This document shows, piece by piece, positions 37,455 to 47,670 of a stretch of 64,000 bases of DNA. Source of the DNA: Trichomonas tenax (Eukaryota > Parabasalia > Trichomonadida > Trichomonadidae); NCBI GenBank assembly GCA_023091735.1, contig JALKBU010000022.1, positions 1 through 64,000 on the forward strand, in the 5' to 3' direction. Position 1 is the stretch's first letter. Each line of letters starts with the position of its first letter. The position numbers were made by a program, and so were the translations under genes. The notes beneath the pieces were generated by a model. That model was given only the letters and a program-made list of their open reading frames with translations, made no database searches and was not told where the DNA came from.

Positions 37455-37973
37455 ATGTCATTATTTCTTATGAGTTTCATCCAGAGCCAATCTCCAAAAA
37501 TATCGCAGCGCGCGCCATCAGGCAAGGCCAACGACCACAGGATGCGCTACACCCCCGAAGAGGACGCCCTCCTCACGAGGCTTGTCACTGCATACGGAAT
37601 TGAAAACCTCAATATCATCATCACATACTTCCCTGACCGCAACAAGGAGCGCTGATCCACATTCCTCTCACCAGCAGAGCCTTTCACTTTCCAGGAAGAT
37701 GAATTGCTCGAGAAGCTGATAAACAACTACGGAAAGAAGTGGTCCCAGATACTCAAGTTCTTCCCTGGAAGGACAGACATCGCTCTCAAGAACAGATGGA
37801 ATATGATCCAAAGACAGAGGAAAGGCAGCAAGAAGCAGAACAGGAAGAAGCTCACACCTCAGAGCTCAAGTCCTGCACCAACACCAGCTCCTCTCCACAC
37901 ATTCGACTTCCCAGAAGATTTTAATTTCTTTGAGGATGTCTACACTGAACCTGAGAGTGTTTATGAATACTAA
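37455..37973 (+). pseudogene. R2R3 Myb-like gene with one in-frame stop
   Basis: 173 codons in one frame with a TGA at 37653-37655 (codon 67). First repeat: YTPEEDALLTRLVTAYG to ITYFPDRNKER. Second repeat: FQEDELLEKLINNYGKKWSQ, then ILKFFPGRTDIALKNRWN. In Trichomonas Mybs the codon after the Arg is Trp (GRNxRQCRERW). Here it is TGA, one G-to-A change from TGG, and the QCR of helix 3 is also missing. The second half starting at 37704 has an ATG but no complete first repeat. Basic tail and an acidic end EDVYTEPESVYEY remain. Best read as a recently inactivated transcription factor gene. Confidence 0.8.
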
Positions 37974-38024
37974 AAAATTGTTTGTTTTCTTTTTAATTAA
38001 CTACATCAAACACTATTTTTAATC

Positions 38025-38621
38025 TTAACAACAACCTTCTGATTTTGTATTTTTCTCCTTCATTTTGTTTGCATGTTGAATTGATTTCTTGACTTTATGC
38101 TGTGCTTCCAAATCTCCAGCAACTTTCTTGAAGATTTGAGCTATATTAAGACCAGTCAATGCAGATGTCTGGAAAAGAGGAATCTCCGTTCTCTGGCACC
38201 ATTCTGCAGTGCTGTTCATGTCAATAACCGGTTCTAAGTCTGATTTATTTGCACAAATAAACAAAGCCGGCCGCGGGAATAAATTCGGGAAATCGTTTTC
38301 ATACCATTTCGTAATATATTTCCATGATGAAATTTTCGTAACGTCAAAAACTAAAACAACGCATTCAACATTCCTGAGATATAGCGGCATCATGCTCTGG
38401 TATTTCTCCTGTCCGGCAGTGTCCCAGATGTTGAGCACGACGACCTGGTGGTCGATGATTTCCTGCGAAGAGACGAAAGTCGCCGCGATTGTCGGCCTGT
38501 AGTCGGAGTTGAAGGACCCTGTGACGTACCTGTTGAGGAGCGCCGTCTTGCCGACAGACTCCTCGCCGCAGATGCAAACTTTGAACGTTGGGATCTCTCC
38601 GCCTTCACCCGAAACTCGCAT
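38025..38621 (-). CDS. Rab-family small GTPase
   Basis: 198 residues. GEESVGKT (G1), RPTIAATF (switch I), WDTAGQE, NKSD and TSA are intact, with the C-terminus TKSEGCC. The preceding polybasic region (KVKKSIQHANKMKEKN) should help membrane binding. ATG 38621 lies two bases downstream of a sense AAAAGTGACA. Confidence 0.92.
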   Translation of the reverse strand: MRVSGEGGEIPTFKVCICGEESVGKTALLNRYVTGSFNSDYRPTIAATFVSSQEIIDHQVVVLNIWDTAGQEKYQSMMPLYLRNVECVVLVFDVTKISSWKYITKWYENDFPNLFPRPALFICANKSDLEPVIDMNSTAEWCQRTEIPLFQTSALTGLNIAQIFKKVAGDLEAQHKVKKSIQHANKMKEKNTKSEGCC

Positions 38622-38623
38622 AA

Positions 38624-38633
38624 TGTCACTTTT
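38624..38633 (-). promoter_or_regulatory. Promoter element AAAAGTGACA two bases before ATG
   Basis: Sense orientation on the minus strand, reading AAAAGTGACA-TT-ATG. If this is a core promoter or initiator element, the 5' leader is almost absent. Confidence 0.5.
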
Positions 38634-39452
38634 GTGCTTTCTATTTTTTTACATATATGCCTTAAAAATACGAATTGATTAACAAATATCATATTTGTTT
38701 TGAGAAAAAATGACTAGAAATGCTAAAAATCATGATACAAGCTTTATTTACGTCAAATTCAAAGAGAGCGTACTATTCTAAATCTTTTAATCATGTTTTT
38801 GATTAAAAATTCATCAAATTTTCCATTATTAGAAGCAATAACAACGAAAAAATTTAATATTCGCAGTATACGTATACTATAGGTTGCAGAAAATGTTAAA
38901 GACGATTTTAGCAATTAATAAATCCAAACCAAAAATTTTAGTGTATTCTTGATTTCCTATGCTAATATAGCATATATCAAAATAAAATTTTCGTTGAAAG
39001 CTTTTTAAAATGATAAAAAATAACCTTTCCAAATTTTTGCCATTGCTTTACACATCATGGTAGAGCGCATTTTGAAGGTTTTCCAAAATTTTAAAACCGT
39101 AAAATTTTTACTATTTCGACATAATATGATGTAGCATCACAAAGCAAGCCATAATTTTGCAAGAACGTTAGAAAATTTTGCTTAATTATAAACGTCCATT
39201 TTATGCGATTTCGAAATTTCATTATAGACATATGATCCTAACCACATTCCAACATTTGAGAACTTTACACGCAAAATAATATAATGCTCCATTCATCAAA
39301 TATACCAAAATTACGAAACAAAATCAAAAATGCGGCCGTTTAAATTTTTGTGATATATGCTGTACTCCATTTGCATATCAATAATCAATCGAAATCGAAA
39401 ATAACGTTTTTTTGAGGGAATTTCGTAACGTGTTTTTTTAAATTCCAAAATA
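38634..39452. other. Long AT-rich intergenic region
   Basis: About 820 bp without a gene, very AT-rich, with many short A/T runs. The only notable element is the 14-base perfect palindrome AGTATACGTATACT at 38865-38878. No tRNA, repeat array or AAAAGTGACA element was found. Confidence 0.65.
38865..38878. repeat. 14-bp perfect palindrome AGTATACGTATACT
   Basis: Seen directly, in the middle of the longest non-repetitive spacer in the window. It could be a chance AT-rich palindrome or a protein-binding site. Confidence 0.4.
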
Positions 39453-40085
39453 ATGTCCGCACTCGATGTCGTCGAGAGGAAGCTCATTTCGCACACTCCT
39501 TCAGCGCTGGACGCGACGATCGCGACGCAGGCGATCATCCAGGCCGCGCAGATGAAGGCGCAGCAGAAGAGGAAGACCTTGATTCTTGATCTTGATGAAA
39601 CACTCGTCCACTCTGGTTTTCAGAAGCCGGAGTGGTATGACTATGAAGTACCGGTCCAATTTAATGATGTTGTCTACACAATTTACGTTCAGAAGAGGCC
39701 TGGACTGGACAAATTCCTCAGAGCAGTCTGCGCGCTATACGATACATACATATTCACAGCCTCGATGCCGGAATACGCTATCCCGGTCGTACAGAAAGTT
39801 TTTCCAGAATTCCCGATGCAGAGAATCCTGTCCCGCTACCACTGCAGGTTCGTCGACGGGATGCTTGTCAAGGACATCTCGATCTTCAACAGGGACCTCG
39901 CGACGATGGTCATCGTAGACAACTCCCCGGCGTGCTACAAGATGCAGCCAGAGAACGGGATTGAGGTCACGACGTGGGTTGGAGATGTCACAGACGACGA
40001 ACTCATGGAGTATCTGCTCCCACTGTTGATTGACGCTGTTCAATCGGATGATATTAGAGAATTTCTGTATTCTGCAACCCAGTAA
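39453..40085 (+). CDS. SCP/FCP1-type protein phosphatase (CTD-phosphatase-like)
   Basis: 210 residues. HAD-family small C-terminal-domain phosphatase: LILDLDETLVHSGF with nucleophile D46 and acid D48, KRPGLDKFL, YIFTASMPEYA, VKDISIFNRDL and IVDNSP. These enzymes remove phosphate from Ser/Thr, classically on the RNA polymerase II tail. All catalytic motifs are intact. The N-terminal 40 residues are an Ala/Gln-rich helix. Confidence 0.93.
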   Translation: MSALDVVERKLISHTPSALDATIATQAIIQAAQMKAQQKRKTLILDLDETLVHSGFQKPEWYDYEVPVQFNDVVYTIYVQKRPGLDKFLRAVCALYDTYIFTASMPEYAIPVVQKVFPEFPMQRILSRYHCRFVDGMLVKDISIFNRDLATMVIVDNSPACYKMQPENGIEVTTWVGDVTDDELMEYLLPLLIDAVQSDDIREFLYSATQ

Positions 40086-40116
40086 TTGTTGTCAATATTA
40101 AAATTTGTTTGTATTT

Positions 40117-43100
40117 TCAAAAATGGATATTTAAAAAACAAAAAAAAATTTTTCTTCGTGAATATTTCATAAGAGTACATCTAATATTGGAAATGGAGAC
40201 TGGCTTCGTCAAGAACGCGTTCATTCCTGCGGAGAGACAGAGGATTTCGTCGTCTTTGCTGTGACTCGCTGTCAGAGCGATGATTGTGACTTCTTTGTCG
40301 AACTTGCGGATCTCCACGGCGGCGGAGGGTCCGTAGAGGATGGGCATGCACTAGTCCAGGAAGATCAGGTCGAACTTCTCCCTTTTGAGTCTCTCCACTG
40401 CCTCCATTCCGTCGATGACGCCGACGAGCGAAACGCCAAGTTTCTGGAACATCTTGCGCATGTAGAGCTGGTTCGTCGGGTTGTCCTCGGAGGACAGATA
40501 TTGGGGCGATCTTTGAGTTGTCTTTGTCCTCTCCTTTGTTCCACGCGACTTCCTTTAGAATTTTAATTATCGAGCCGAGCCTCACCGGACTTGCCTCCCT
40601 CCTTATCTCGACGCCCTGGTAGAGGATTTCCTCGCCCTTCATGTACGACATCAGCGGGACTACGTTCATCCTTCGCTTGATGATCTCGAGGGGCTGCGTC
40701 TATCTGCTCCTGTTTGGATGTGAGGAAGATGACGCGGATGTCCTTCGTTTCGTCGGGGGCTCTGAGAAGAGTGATGCCAAAGAACAAACAGTGCGGCTCA
40801 AGCAACTCGAAGTACAAGTCAACTCCGGTTAAGTCGAGCGCATCTATTTTCCTCTCTTTGATCGTCCTTGGCACGAAGGGAACACGTCTTGTCTCGAAAG
40901 GGCAGAAAACGGTGAACCTCGATCCCTTTCCCACAGCAGAGGAGCTCCAGTTTGCCACCTATCAAGTTCAGCATCTTCTGGCAGAGGGGAAGGCCGACGC
41001 CGACGCCGCCGTACGGCCTTCTGATCGAGTTGTCGCCCATCTGGAATATCACAAACAATCTCTCGACATCCTCAGGCGAGATTCCGATGCTGGTGTCTTC
41101 GATGACGACGGTGATGCTGCTGTCGAGGTCCGACGTCATAACGACTTTGACGATGCCCTCGTGAGTGAAATTGACGGCGTTCTAAACGAAATTCGAAACG
41201 ATTCTGGAGAAAAAGTGAGGCTCTCCGTAGACGATCTGTGGGAACCCGGCCATCGTTTTTGTGACAACAGGAACGTGCGGACGCTTGAATTTTTGGATGA
41301 TCTTTCCGACTTCCTCTGCATGGTCGAATAAAGCCTAGCTCGGAACCATTTTGTTCTGCTCGATTTTCGCTAGTCGAGAGTGTCGTTGAGCAAATCCAAA
41401 AGCTTCTCGAAAGAGTTCGTCAATATGTCGATGTTCTCATCGCTGCCTCGCGGGAGGTTTGTGTCCATCAGGAGTTCGAGCAATCCATTGATTCCGTAGA
41501 GAGGATTCCTAATGTCGTGGCTCATGTTCGCCAAAAACCTCGTCTTCGCATTTGTCGCCTCTTCGACTCTCCTATTCTCTTCAATGAGCCTTTCCTCGGC
41601 CTCTTTCGTTTGCGTGATGTCGATGTTTAACAGCAGCAAAGTGCTTGGGCCCGTCCTGATTCCGCGCATCGAGAACCACTTCAGTGTCCCGACAAGCAAT
41701 GGCACGTCGATCATGAACGGAGACCCCGTGCGCATGCAGATGTCGAACTGCTCGAGCGCAGGCGCTTGGTACTCGCTGAGAACATTCGATGCGACTGTCG
41801 TCCTATTCGCAATGAAAGCAGTCTCTCCCCACGACAGCAGAATCCTTGGAGTGTGATATGCGTCTTCGTAGTTCCAAAGAGTGACGTTTCCTGCGCTGAG
41901 TGCAATAGAGACCGTTCTTTCGATCCTCTTAAGCTCTAGAATGGACCGCGAGTAGTCCTCCTCTTCTGCTGCGATCACCACGAAATACTCTTCGCAGTTC
42001 CTGAGGAGCGTCAAGCGGTAGATTTTGTAGCGCCCGTCGATCGATATGCGCGCGGGCGTCGACATCTCCACGGGCTTGAATCTCCTCGAGTGCTCTGCCG
42101 CAGCGAGGAATGGCTCTCTGCGGATGTATTATCTACGTTATCTCGCTCAAGTCTTTGCAGTCAGACGCCATGACCCAGACAATGGAGGGGTTGCTGACGC
42201 GGCACAGCCACGCCATGATGTTCCTGTCCGGGAGTGCGATCGCAGGAGGGTCTGCTTTCTGCTCCTGAATTATGTAAATGAAGCCACCGATGGAGGACGA
42301 AGGCGCGTGAAGGACTAAAACCTGTCTTTCGTTCGACTTCAGCGTGAAGATGCAGTTTTTCTTGTTTTTCAATATCTTTTCCAATGGTTTGAAGTGCGGA
42401 AACTCCCCGATGAGCTTCAGCTCTTTGTCGAATGGAATAAGCGTGTTTTTCTTCAGCAGACGAACAATAATATCGTTTTTGAGATCTTCTGTTTGTTTCT
42501 TGAATCTTTCGTGCGATACGAGAACATCCGTCAATGCGTGATGCTCCATCACCAAAACGACTGTGCTGAGGCACAGCAAACCTATATTTGTCGTGATATA
42601 CTCCGGCCCACGCAAAACAGCTTTCTTGCTTGTCCTGCGCATAATCTGAAGATGTCATTTATCGCTGTGTGGCCCATGTAAGGATAGTTTTTGGGCATGA
42701 ATATGACGATCATGTCGTCAATGGCGAATGTTAGTGCGAGTTCGTTGCTTTTGAGGATTATCTCTGTGTCCAAAGGTAACTGCTTCGTATCTTCGTTCGA
42801 TGAATAGACCGCCGGTATTTTATCGTTGAGAAACTGTAAAATCGAACTTCTGGGTCTTTTTCCAGTTTATATCGAGAGATAAAATCTTGTAAGGTAAATT
42901 TAGAAAGAACTCAAAAACGACATTTGTGCCATCCTTTTGTACTGTCACTCCTTTGCTCCTCCTTGAGTAGAAAGGAAATATACGAAAATTTAAGCTAAGA
43001 TTGATTAAATTTGACTTGTAAACAGGAGTTTTCAACGAGAACGCAACCACGATTACAGTAACAATCAGCAACGTTGTTGCTGCTATCTGTAACACGTAGA

Positions 43101-43360
43101 AAACGTCCTTTTTGCTTCTGTTGAGATTTTTGAACAAAGAATCGAATCTCTGGTTCCGGTTGTAGTTGAACGGGCACTTTTCGGTGATGATGATGATGTC
43201 TGGGACGTCGTAGCCACCGTACGGGACTAAGTATCCCATTGACATCAATTCTCAGCCGAGGAAGATGGAGCGCGTGTCATCGAGCTGTATAGAGACTGTC
43301 TGATTGCTGCCGTCGATCCTGAAGCAGGAAAAAGGGGTCCTTATCGCGTCGAATGTAAAA
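40117..43360 (-). pseudogene. Decayed hybrid sensor histidine kinase with receiver domain
   Basis: Conceptual order from 43360 downwards, spread over three frames: extracellular sensor segment, a membrane helix (VLQIAATTLLIVTVIVVAF, about 43.1 kb), cytoplasmic linker, a PAS-like part, HisKA with FLANMSHDIRNPLYGI (about 41.5 kb), an HATPase part with N-box NAVNFTHEG, EDTSIGIS and GGVGVGLPLCQ, and a C-terminal receiver with EDNPTNQLYM, DLIFLD, ALTAS and LTKPV. Stops are at 43252-43254 (TGA), 41335-41337 (TAG), 41182-41184 (TAG before the N-box) and 40350-40352 (TAG right after the phospho-acceptor Asp). Frameshifts occur near 42.83, 42.65, 42.1, 41.37, 40.92, 40.65 and 40.5 kb. Not functional. 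It lies 48 bp from the end of the Asteroid-like gene. Confidence 0.88.
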
Positions 43361-43377
43361 AAATCTAAAAAAAAAGT

Positions 43378-45654
43378 TTACCAATCGAAGCCTTGTTGCT
43401 TAGTCTGGAGCTTAGCCTCAAGCTTAGACTCCTTGTTGAAGTTCTTGACCTCGTTGAGGTTGACCTTCTCAACGCGCCTTCTCTGTGGGCCCTTGGACTT
43501 GTTCTGCTTCTGTGGAGCGGCCTTGACCTCTCTCTTCTGGCCCTTGTTTGCGGCGGCGGCAGCCATGAGGAATGCCATTTCCTCGTCCTCGTCCATCTCG
43601 ACTTTCTTCTTCTTCTGCTCGGCCTTGGCAGCTGGTGGCGGTGGGGCTGGGGCTTTGATAACTGGGGCTGGTGGGGCAACGACTGGGGCATCTTCCTCTT
43701 CGTCATCGCTGTCCATAAGATTGGCGAAAGCGGACTTCTGTGTAACAATTGTTGGGACCTGTGGCTTAGCTTCCGCGAATGCAGCACTGCCGAGTGAACG
43801 CGGGACGTGGCTGAATGAATCGAAGAGACCAGCTGGGAATGGATAGAGAACGGCATCAAGGAACTCCTTCACGAGTCCGCCCTCGAGCTCCTTCAGCTTG
43901 GCCTTATCGGCGTAAAACTCGGAGAAGCCCTCATCTGTGATGAGACCTTCTGCATCATAAGAAGCGGCGAAGATCTGGCCATCGTAGAATCTGTGTGGTT
44001 TGATATTGTCTGTCTTCTGGCCGAAGACCTGCTGGAGGGCGATCATGTGCTGAAGAACAACCTCGTATAATGCTGTGACGTGGATGCGGCGCAGCCTTGG
44101 CTTGAACTCCGGACCCTTGAAATCGCTGTACTTGAACTGGGAGAGGCAGATAGCCTGTGCTGCGAGAGCTCTGAGCTCGAACATGTCGATCGGTGGAGCA
44201 CCAACGACGCCGGCCTCCTTAAGCTTTGTGTTGTCAGAAGGTGTGCGTGTGTAGTTAGCCTGGTTCTCTGTGAAGCACTGAGCGATGAGGTATCTGAGGG
44301 AGAAAGCGATTGTCTTGATTGGCTCTGGGAGCTTGTTGATTGGGTCCTCCTTGAAGTTTGGCTGCTGTGGGAATGAAGCGTGGACAATCTGGTAGAACGT
44401 CTTCTCGAGGGCGACCTTCTTCATCTTGAGGACCTGAGAAAGAGATGGGAGGTCTGCCTCGGCCTTAACTGTCTCTGTGATGACTGCCTCATCTGTTGGG
44501 ATGTGCTCGATGACGTCCTGGCGGCCGAGGATACCGTAGATGATGCGGCGGATTGGAAGTGTGACCTTTGATGTCGAGACTTCGTGCTTGTAGTCGTCGA
44601 CGACTGGCTCGTACCAGAAGTCTGTGCCCTCAGAGATTCCGAGTGCCCAGAGTGGGAGCTTGCCCTCATCGACAAGCTTGCGGACTTCTGAGTCGCCCTC
44701 TGGAGCGAGGTCCTCGAGAGAGAAGAACTTGCGTGACTCATCGATGGCAGCCTTGAACTCTGGATCGTCGGCGATGATCTCTTTCATTGGGGATGTGTTC
44801 TCGAGGCCGGCGTATGTCTCAAGGTTGAGCCAGTTAACGATTCCCTCAACGATAGCGGCCGGGTTGTTCTGGCGTGGTTTGATGCGGAGTAATGTGTAGA
44901 TGTTGTACTTTGATGTGACGAACTTCTCCGTGAAGTCATCGCCGAGCAAAATAGCGAGATCTGTAAGCTTTTCGATGCTGTTAAGACCGATGATATCGCA
45001 GACGATTGGTGCTGTCATGTAGAAGCACTGCCACTCGTTGTTTTCGTCGTTGTAGAAAGAGTCGATTGGGATGTATTTGACATCCTTGAAGATGCAGTAA
45101 TCAGAGTTGCTTCCGATGACGGCATCAGCCTTTCCCTCCTTGAGGTAGTTTGCAATGAAGCGTGAAACGTTGTTTCTTGTGTAGATAACTGGAATTTTGA
45201 GCTTAGCAGCTGTGATAGCGATTTCATCGAGCATGAACGGTGGGAGAACGTCGAGAAGGAGGCGGGAAGAAGCCGCTGTCTTCTCTAAGAGCTGGCGAAC
45301 GCGAGATACGCGGCGAATCTTGTCCTGTGCCTTGCTTGTCCATTTTGAGACGGAGTTCGCAGTGACTGGGCCTGCTCCGTCAGGAAGCGGGAGAACTATC
45401 GTAGACTTTGCATTGAAGTTCATTAAGCGTCCGAAAAATTCCGCCATTTTCGTTGCGTATGTGTTGTAGTCACCTCCGTTGGCGAATTCCCATGAGTGGT
45501 CTTTGTCCTTCGGCGTGAGGATGTAGTAGGCGAGCGACTGACCATCGATGATAAACTTTGGTTCCTGCTCCGCCTTCTCTATCTCGGAGACCCTCCTCTG
45601 CGGCGATTTCTGGCTCTTGTTCTGGTAGATTCCAACAGTCAAACTGCGGACCAT
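43378..45654 (-). CDS. Asteroid/XPG-like PIN-fold protein
   Basis: 758 residues from ATG 45654. The N-terminal half resembles the XPG-like nuclease fold of the Asteroid group (ASTE1/FAM120): FIIDGQSLAYYILT for the first acidic residue, MLDEIAITAAKLKIPVIYTR, SNSDYCIF and ILLGDDFTEKF. Whether all metal-binding acids are present is uncertain, as asteroid proteins often lack some. The centre is helical. The C-terminal 130 residues are low-complexity: an acidic stretch (DSDDEEED), Pro/Ala-rich, then Lys/Gln/Arg-rich (KKKKVEMDEDEEMAFLMAAA). Probably RNA or DNA associated; precise role unknown. Confidence 0.65.
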   Translation of the reverse strand: MVRSLTVGIYQNKSQKSPQRRVSEIEKAEQEPKFIIDGQSLAYYILTPKDKDHSWEFANGGDYNTYATKMAEFFGRLMNFNAKSTIVLPLPDGAGPVTANSVSKWTSKAQDKIRRVSRVRQLLEKTAASSRLLLDVLPPFMLDEIAITAAKLKIPVIYTRNNVSRFIANYLKEGKADAVIGSNSDYCIFKDVKYIPIDSFYNDENNEWQCFYMTAPIVCDIIGLNSIEKLTDLAILLGDDFTEKFVTSKYNIYTLLRIKPRQNNPAAIVEGIVNWLNLETYAGLENTSPMKEIIADDPEFKAAIDESRKFFSLEDLAPEGDSEVRKLVDEGKLPLWALGISEGTDFWYEPVVDDYKHEVSTSKVTLPIRRIIYGILGRQDVIEHIPTDEAVITETVKAEADLPSLSQVLKMKKVALEKTFYQIVHASFPQQPNFKEDPINKLPEPIKTIAFSLRYLIAQCFTENQANYTRTPSDNTKLKEAGVVGAPPIDMFELRALAAQAICLSQFKYSDFKGPEFKPRLRRIHVTALYEVVLQHMIALQQVFGQKTDNIKPHRFYDGQIFAASYDAEGLITDEGFSEFYADKAKLKELEGGLVKEFLDAVLYPFPAGLFDSFSHVPRSLGSAAFAEAKPQVPTIVTQKSAFANLMDSDDEEEDAPVVAPPAPVIKAPAPPPPAAKAEQKKKKVEMDEDEEMAFLMAAAAANKGQKREVKAAPQKQNKSKGPQRRRVEKVNLNEVKNFNKESKLEAKLQTKQQGFDW

Positions 45655-45919
45655 TTTTTTAATCAACCAAAACCGTTCACTTCCCCTCAATTATTTTTAT
45701 TGCATATTTGCACTAGATATATTTGTTGACGTTATTTTTTGCAAAATTTTCAAAATCTGACAAATTCCAGAAATTTTTATTTGATATTTATGAAATACAC
45801 ATGATAGGCATGTATTATTAAAAATCAAATCAATTAATTCAATTTTGAATTTAAAATATTATCACTCTATGCATATATATAATGATGAAAAAAATCATAT
45901 TAAAAAAAAAATAAAAAAA

Positions 45920-46519
45920 ATGAGCACAGTGCCGACTTCTGTGAAACTCGTCCTTCTTGGCGACAGTGGCGTCGGCAAAACCAGCATCGCCACGCAGTAC
46001 ATCTCTGGAAAAGCGCCACAGAGCGTCAAACCGACAATCGGCGCCGCTTTCGTGACGAAGAGCATCGTCGTCGAAGGACAGCCGATCGAGCTCCTCATCT
46101 GGGACACTGCCGGGCAGGAGGTATACCGCGGCCTCGCGCCGATGTATTACAGGAGCGCCCTGATTGCGATTATTGTTTTCGATATCACGCGTCAGCAGTC
46201 GTATGAGTCAGTCTCGTACTGGATCAACGAACTTAAGGCGAACGCCGACAGCAGGACAATAATTGTCGTCTGCGCAAATAAAACAGATCTTGAAGACCAA
46301 AGAGTCATCGAAGACGCAAAGTCACAGGAGTTCGCTGAGCAGCATGGAGCACTTTACGCGGCAACAAGCGCAACAACAGGATCCGGAATCGATAGAATGT
46401 TCCAGATGGCCGTCGCAAAACTGCTCAAGGACCAGAGCGGAGACTCTCTCAAGAGGAATGACAATGGAAAAGTCATTTTGAAGAGTGATGATTCAAATCA
46501 AAAAGGTGGATGCTGCTGA
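45920..46519 (+). CDS. Rab-family small GTPase (Rab5-like)
   Basis: 199 residues from ATG 45920 (the frame opens at 45845 in AT-rich leader). G1 GDSGVGKTS, KPTIGAAF, WDTAGQE, MYYRSA, ANKTD, SAT and a C-terminal GGCC. LAPMYYRSALIAIIVFDIT and the switch regions look most like the Rab5/Rab22 group. Start is preceded by an A-rich leader with no AAAAGTGACA. Confidence 0.92.
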   Translation: MSTVPTSVKLVLLGDSGVGKTSIATQYISGKAPQSVKPTIGAAFVTKSIVVEGQPIELLIWDTAGQEVYRGLAPMYYRSALIAIIVFDITRQQSYESVSYWINELKANADSRTIIVVCANKTDLEDQRVIEDAKSQEFAEQHGALYAATSATTGSGIDRMFQMAVAKLLKDQSGDSLKRNDNGKVILKSDDSNQKGGCC

Positions 46520-46688
46520 TTTCTCTTTATACAGTATTGTTCTTTAACAGATACTGTATATTTAATAATGGCACCTGATAATTAATAATAATATATAAAA
46601 AATTTCAAATGTCTATCAAATACATAGTAATATTCTTTATAAAAATACACATGCAAATCAACTACAAATGAACATAATAATATTATGC

Positions 46689-47405
46689 TCACGCTGTATT
46701 GTTATCTCTACTATCTATTGATGCCACAATTTCGGCAATCCTATCCTCACCCATTAACTCTATTGGTAAATTTCTTCGCATTAAAAAAATTTCAATATTT
46801 TTTGGTCGACAATCTGCAATTTCTCTGAGGGATCCGACCGCCACCCTCAGCACCTGTTCGTCTGTCTGATTTTCGCTGTAGAATTTCTCTAAATATTCGT
46901 GCACTGGATGTCCAAATCTGCCTATTCCGCGGGCTTTCCATTCGTTTAGGATGCCGCTCGGCAGTGTCTCGTAAATGTGGGGCTTTCCGAGCGCGTCAAA
47001 GCCGCACACAAGCGTCGCAACGCCAAAAGGCCTCACTCCGCCGCTCTGTGTGTATTTGAGCTGGACTCCTGCGATGTATTTTGCGATATTTTCGACGGAT
47101 ATCTTATCTTCGTACGTCAATCTGTGTGACTGGCACTCGAACTGCGCTTTCTCGATCAAAACTCGCGCATCTGCAGAAACGCCGGAAAAAGCGCACATTA
47201 TGTGCTCGTCCAGCATGTATAGGCGTCGTGAGGACTCCTGCTCCTGGAGTTTCATCACGTCCTGCTTCTCAACAGCGGCAACAATGATGTTTTGGCTGTG
47301 AATCGCGAGAACAGTGACGCCGTTGTAGACAGCGGTCGCCGCGTACTCTATTTGGAAGATACGACCATCTGAGCTGAATCGCGTCAGAGAGCGGTCGTAT
47401 GACAT
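46689..47405 (-). CDS. PSMA7: 20S proteasome alpha-type subunit (alpha4, PSMA7-like)
   Basis: 238 residues. It begins MSYDRSLTRFSSDGRIFQIE, the alpha-subunit signature, with the following EYAATAV, LDEHIMCAFSGVSADARVLI and AQFECQSHRLTYEDKISVE, RPFGVATLVCGFD and the YIAGVQLKYTQSGG loop. These match alpha4 (PSMA7) best. Alpha subunits form the outer rings of the core particle and are not catalytic. A weak AAAAGTAACTG element lies about 15 bases upstream. Confidence 0.93.
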   Translation of the reverse strand: MSYDRSLTRFSSDGRIFQIEYAATAVYNGVTVLAIHSQNIIVAAVEKQDVMKLQEQESSRRLYMLDEHIMCAFSGVSADARVLIEKAQFECQSHRLTYEDKISVENIAKYIAGVQLKYTQSGGVRPFGVATLVCGFDALGKPHIYETLPSGILNEWKARGIGRFGHPVHEYLEKFYSENQTDEQVLRVAVGSLREIADCRPKNIEIFLMRRNLPIELMGEDRIAEIVASIDSRDNNTA

Positions 47406-47670
47406 AACTTGATTTCAGTTACTTTTATTTTGAATTATTTCTTCGATTTTTATTGTTATTTCAATTTTTTTCACGAAGAGATTCATCAAAACCAAATTCT
47501 AATGTTGTAAATTGTCTTTATTTTATATACCTCTTATGATATGATAGAATATAACACAATATAAAAATTAAAGCATGTATATTGCTTACTATATCATAAT
47601 AATTCTGTTTTTCAAGTATCGCAAAATTAACTGTTCACCGTTATAGTTTTTTTCCCACTTCCGAATTTCT

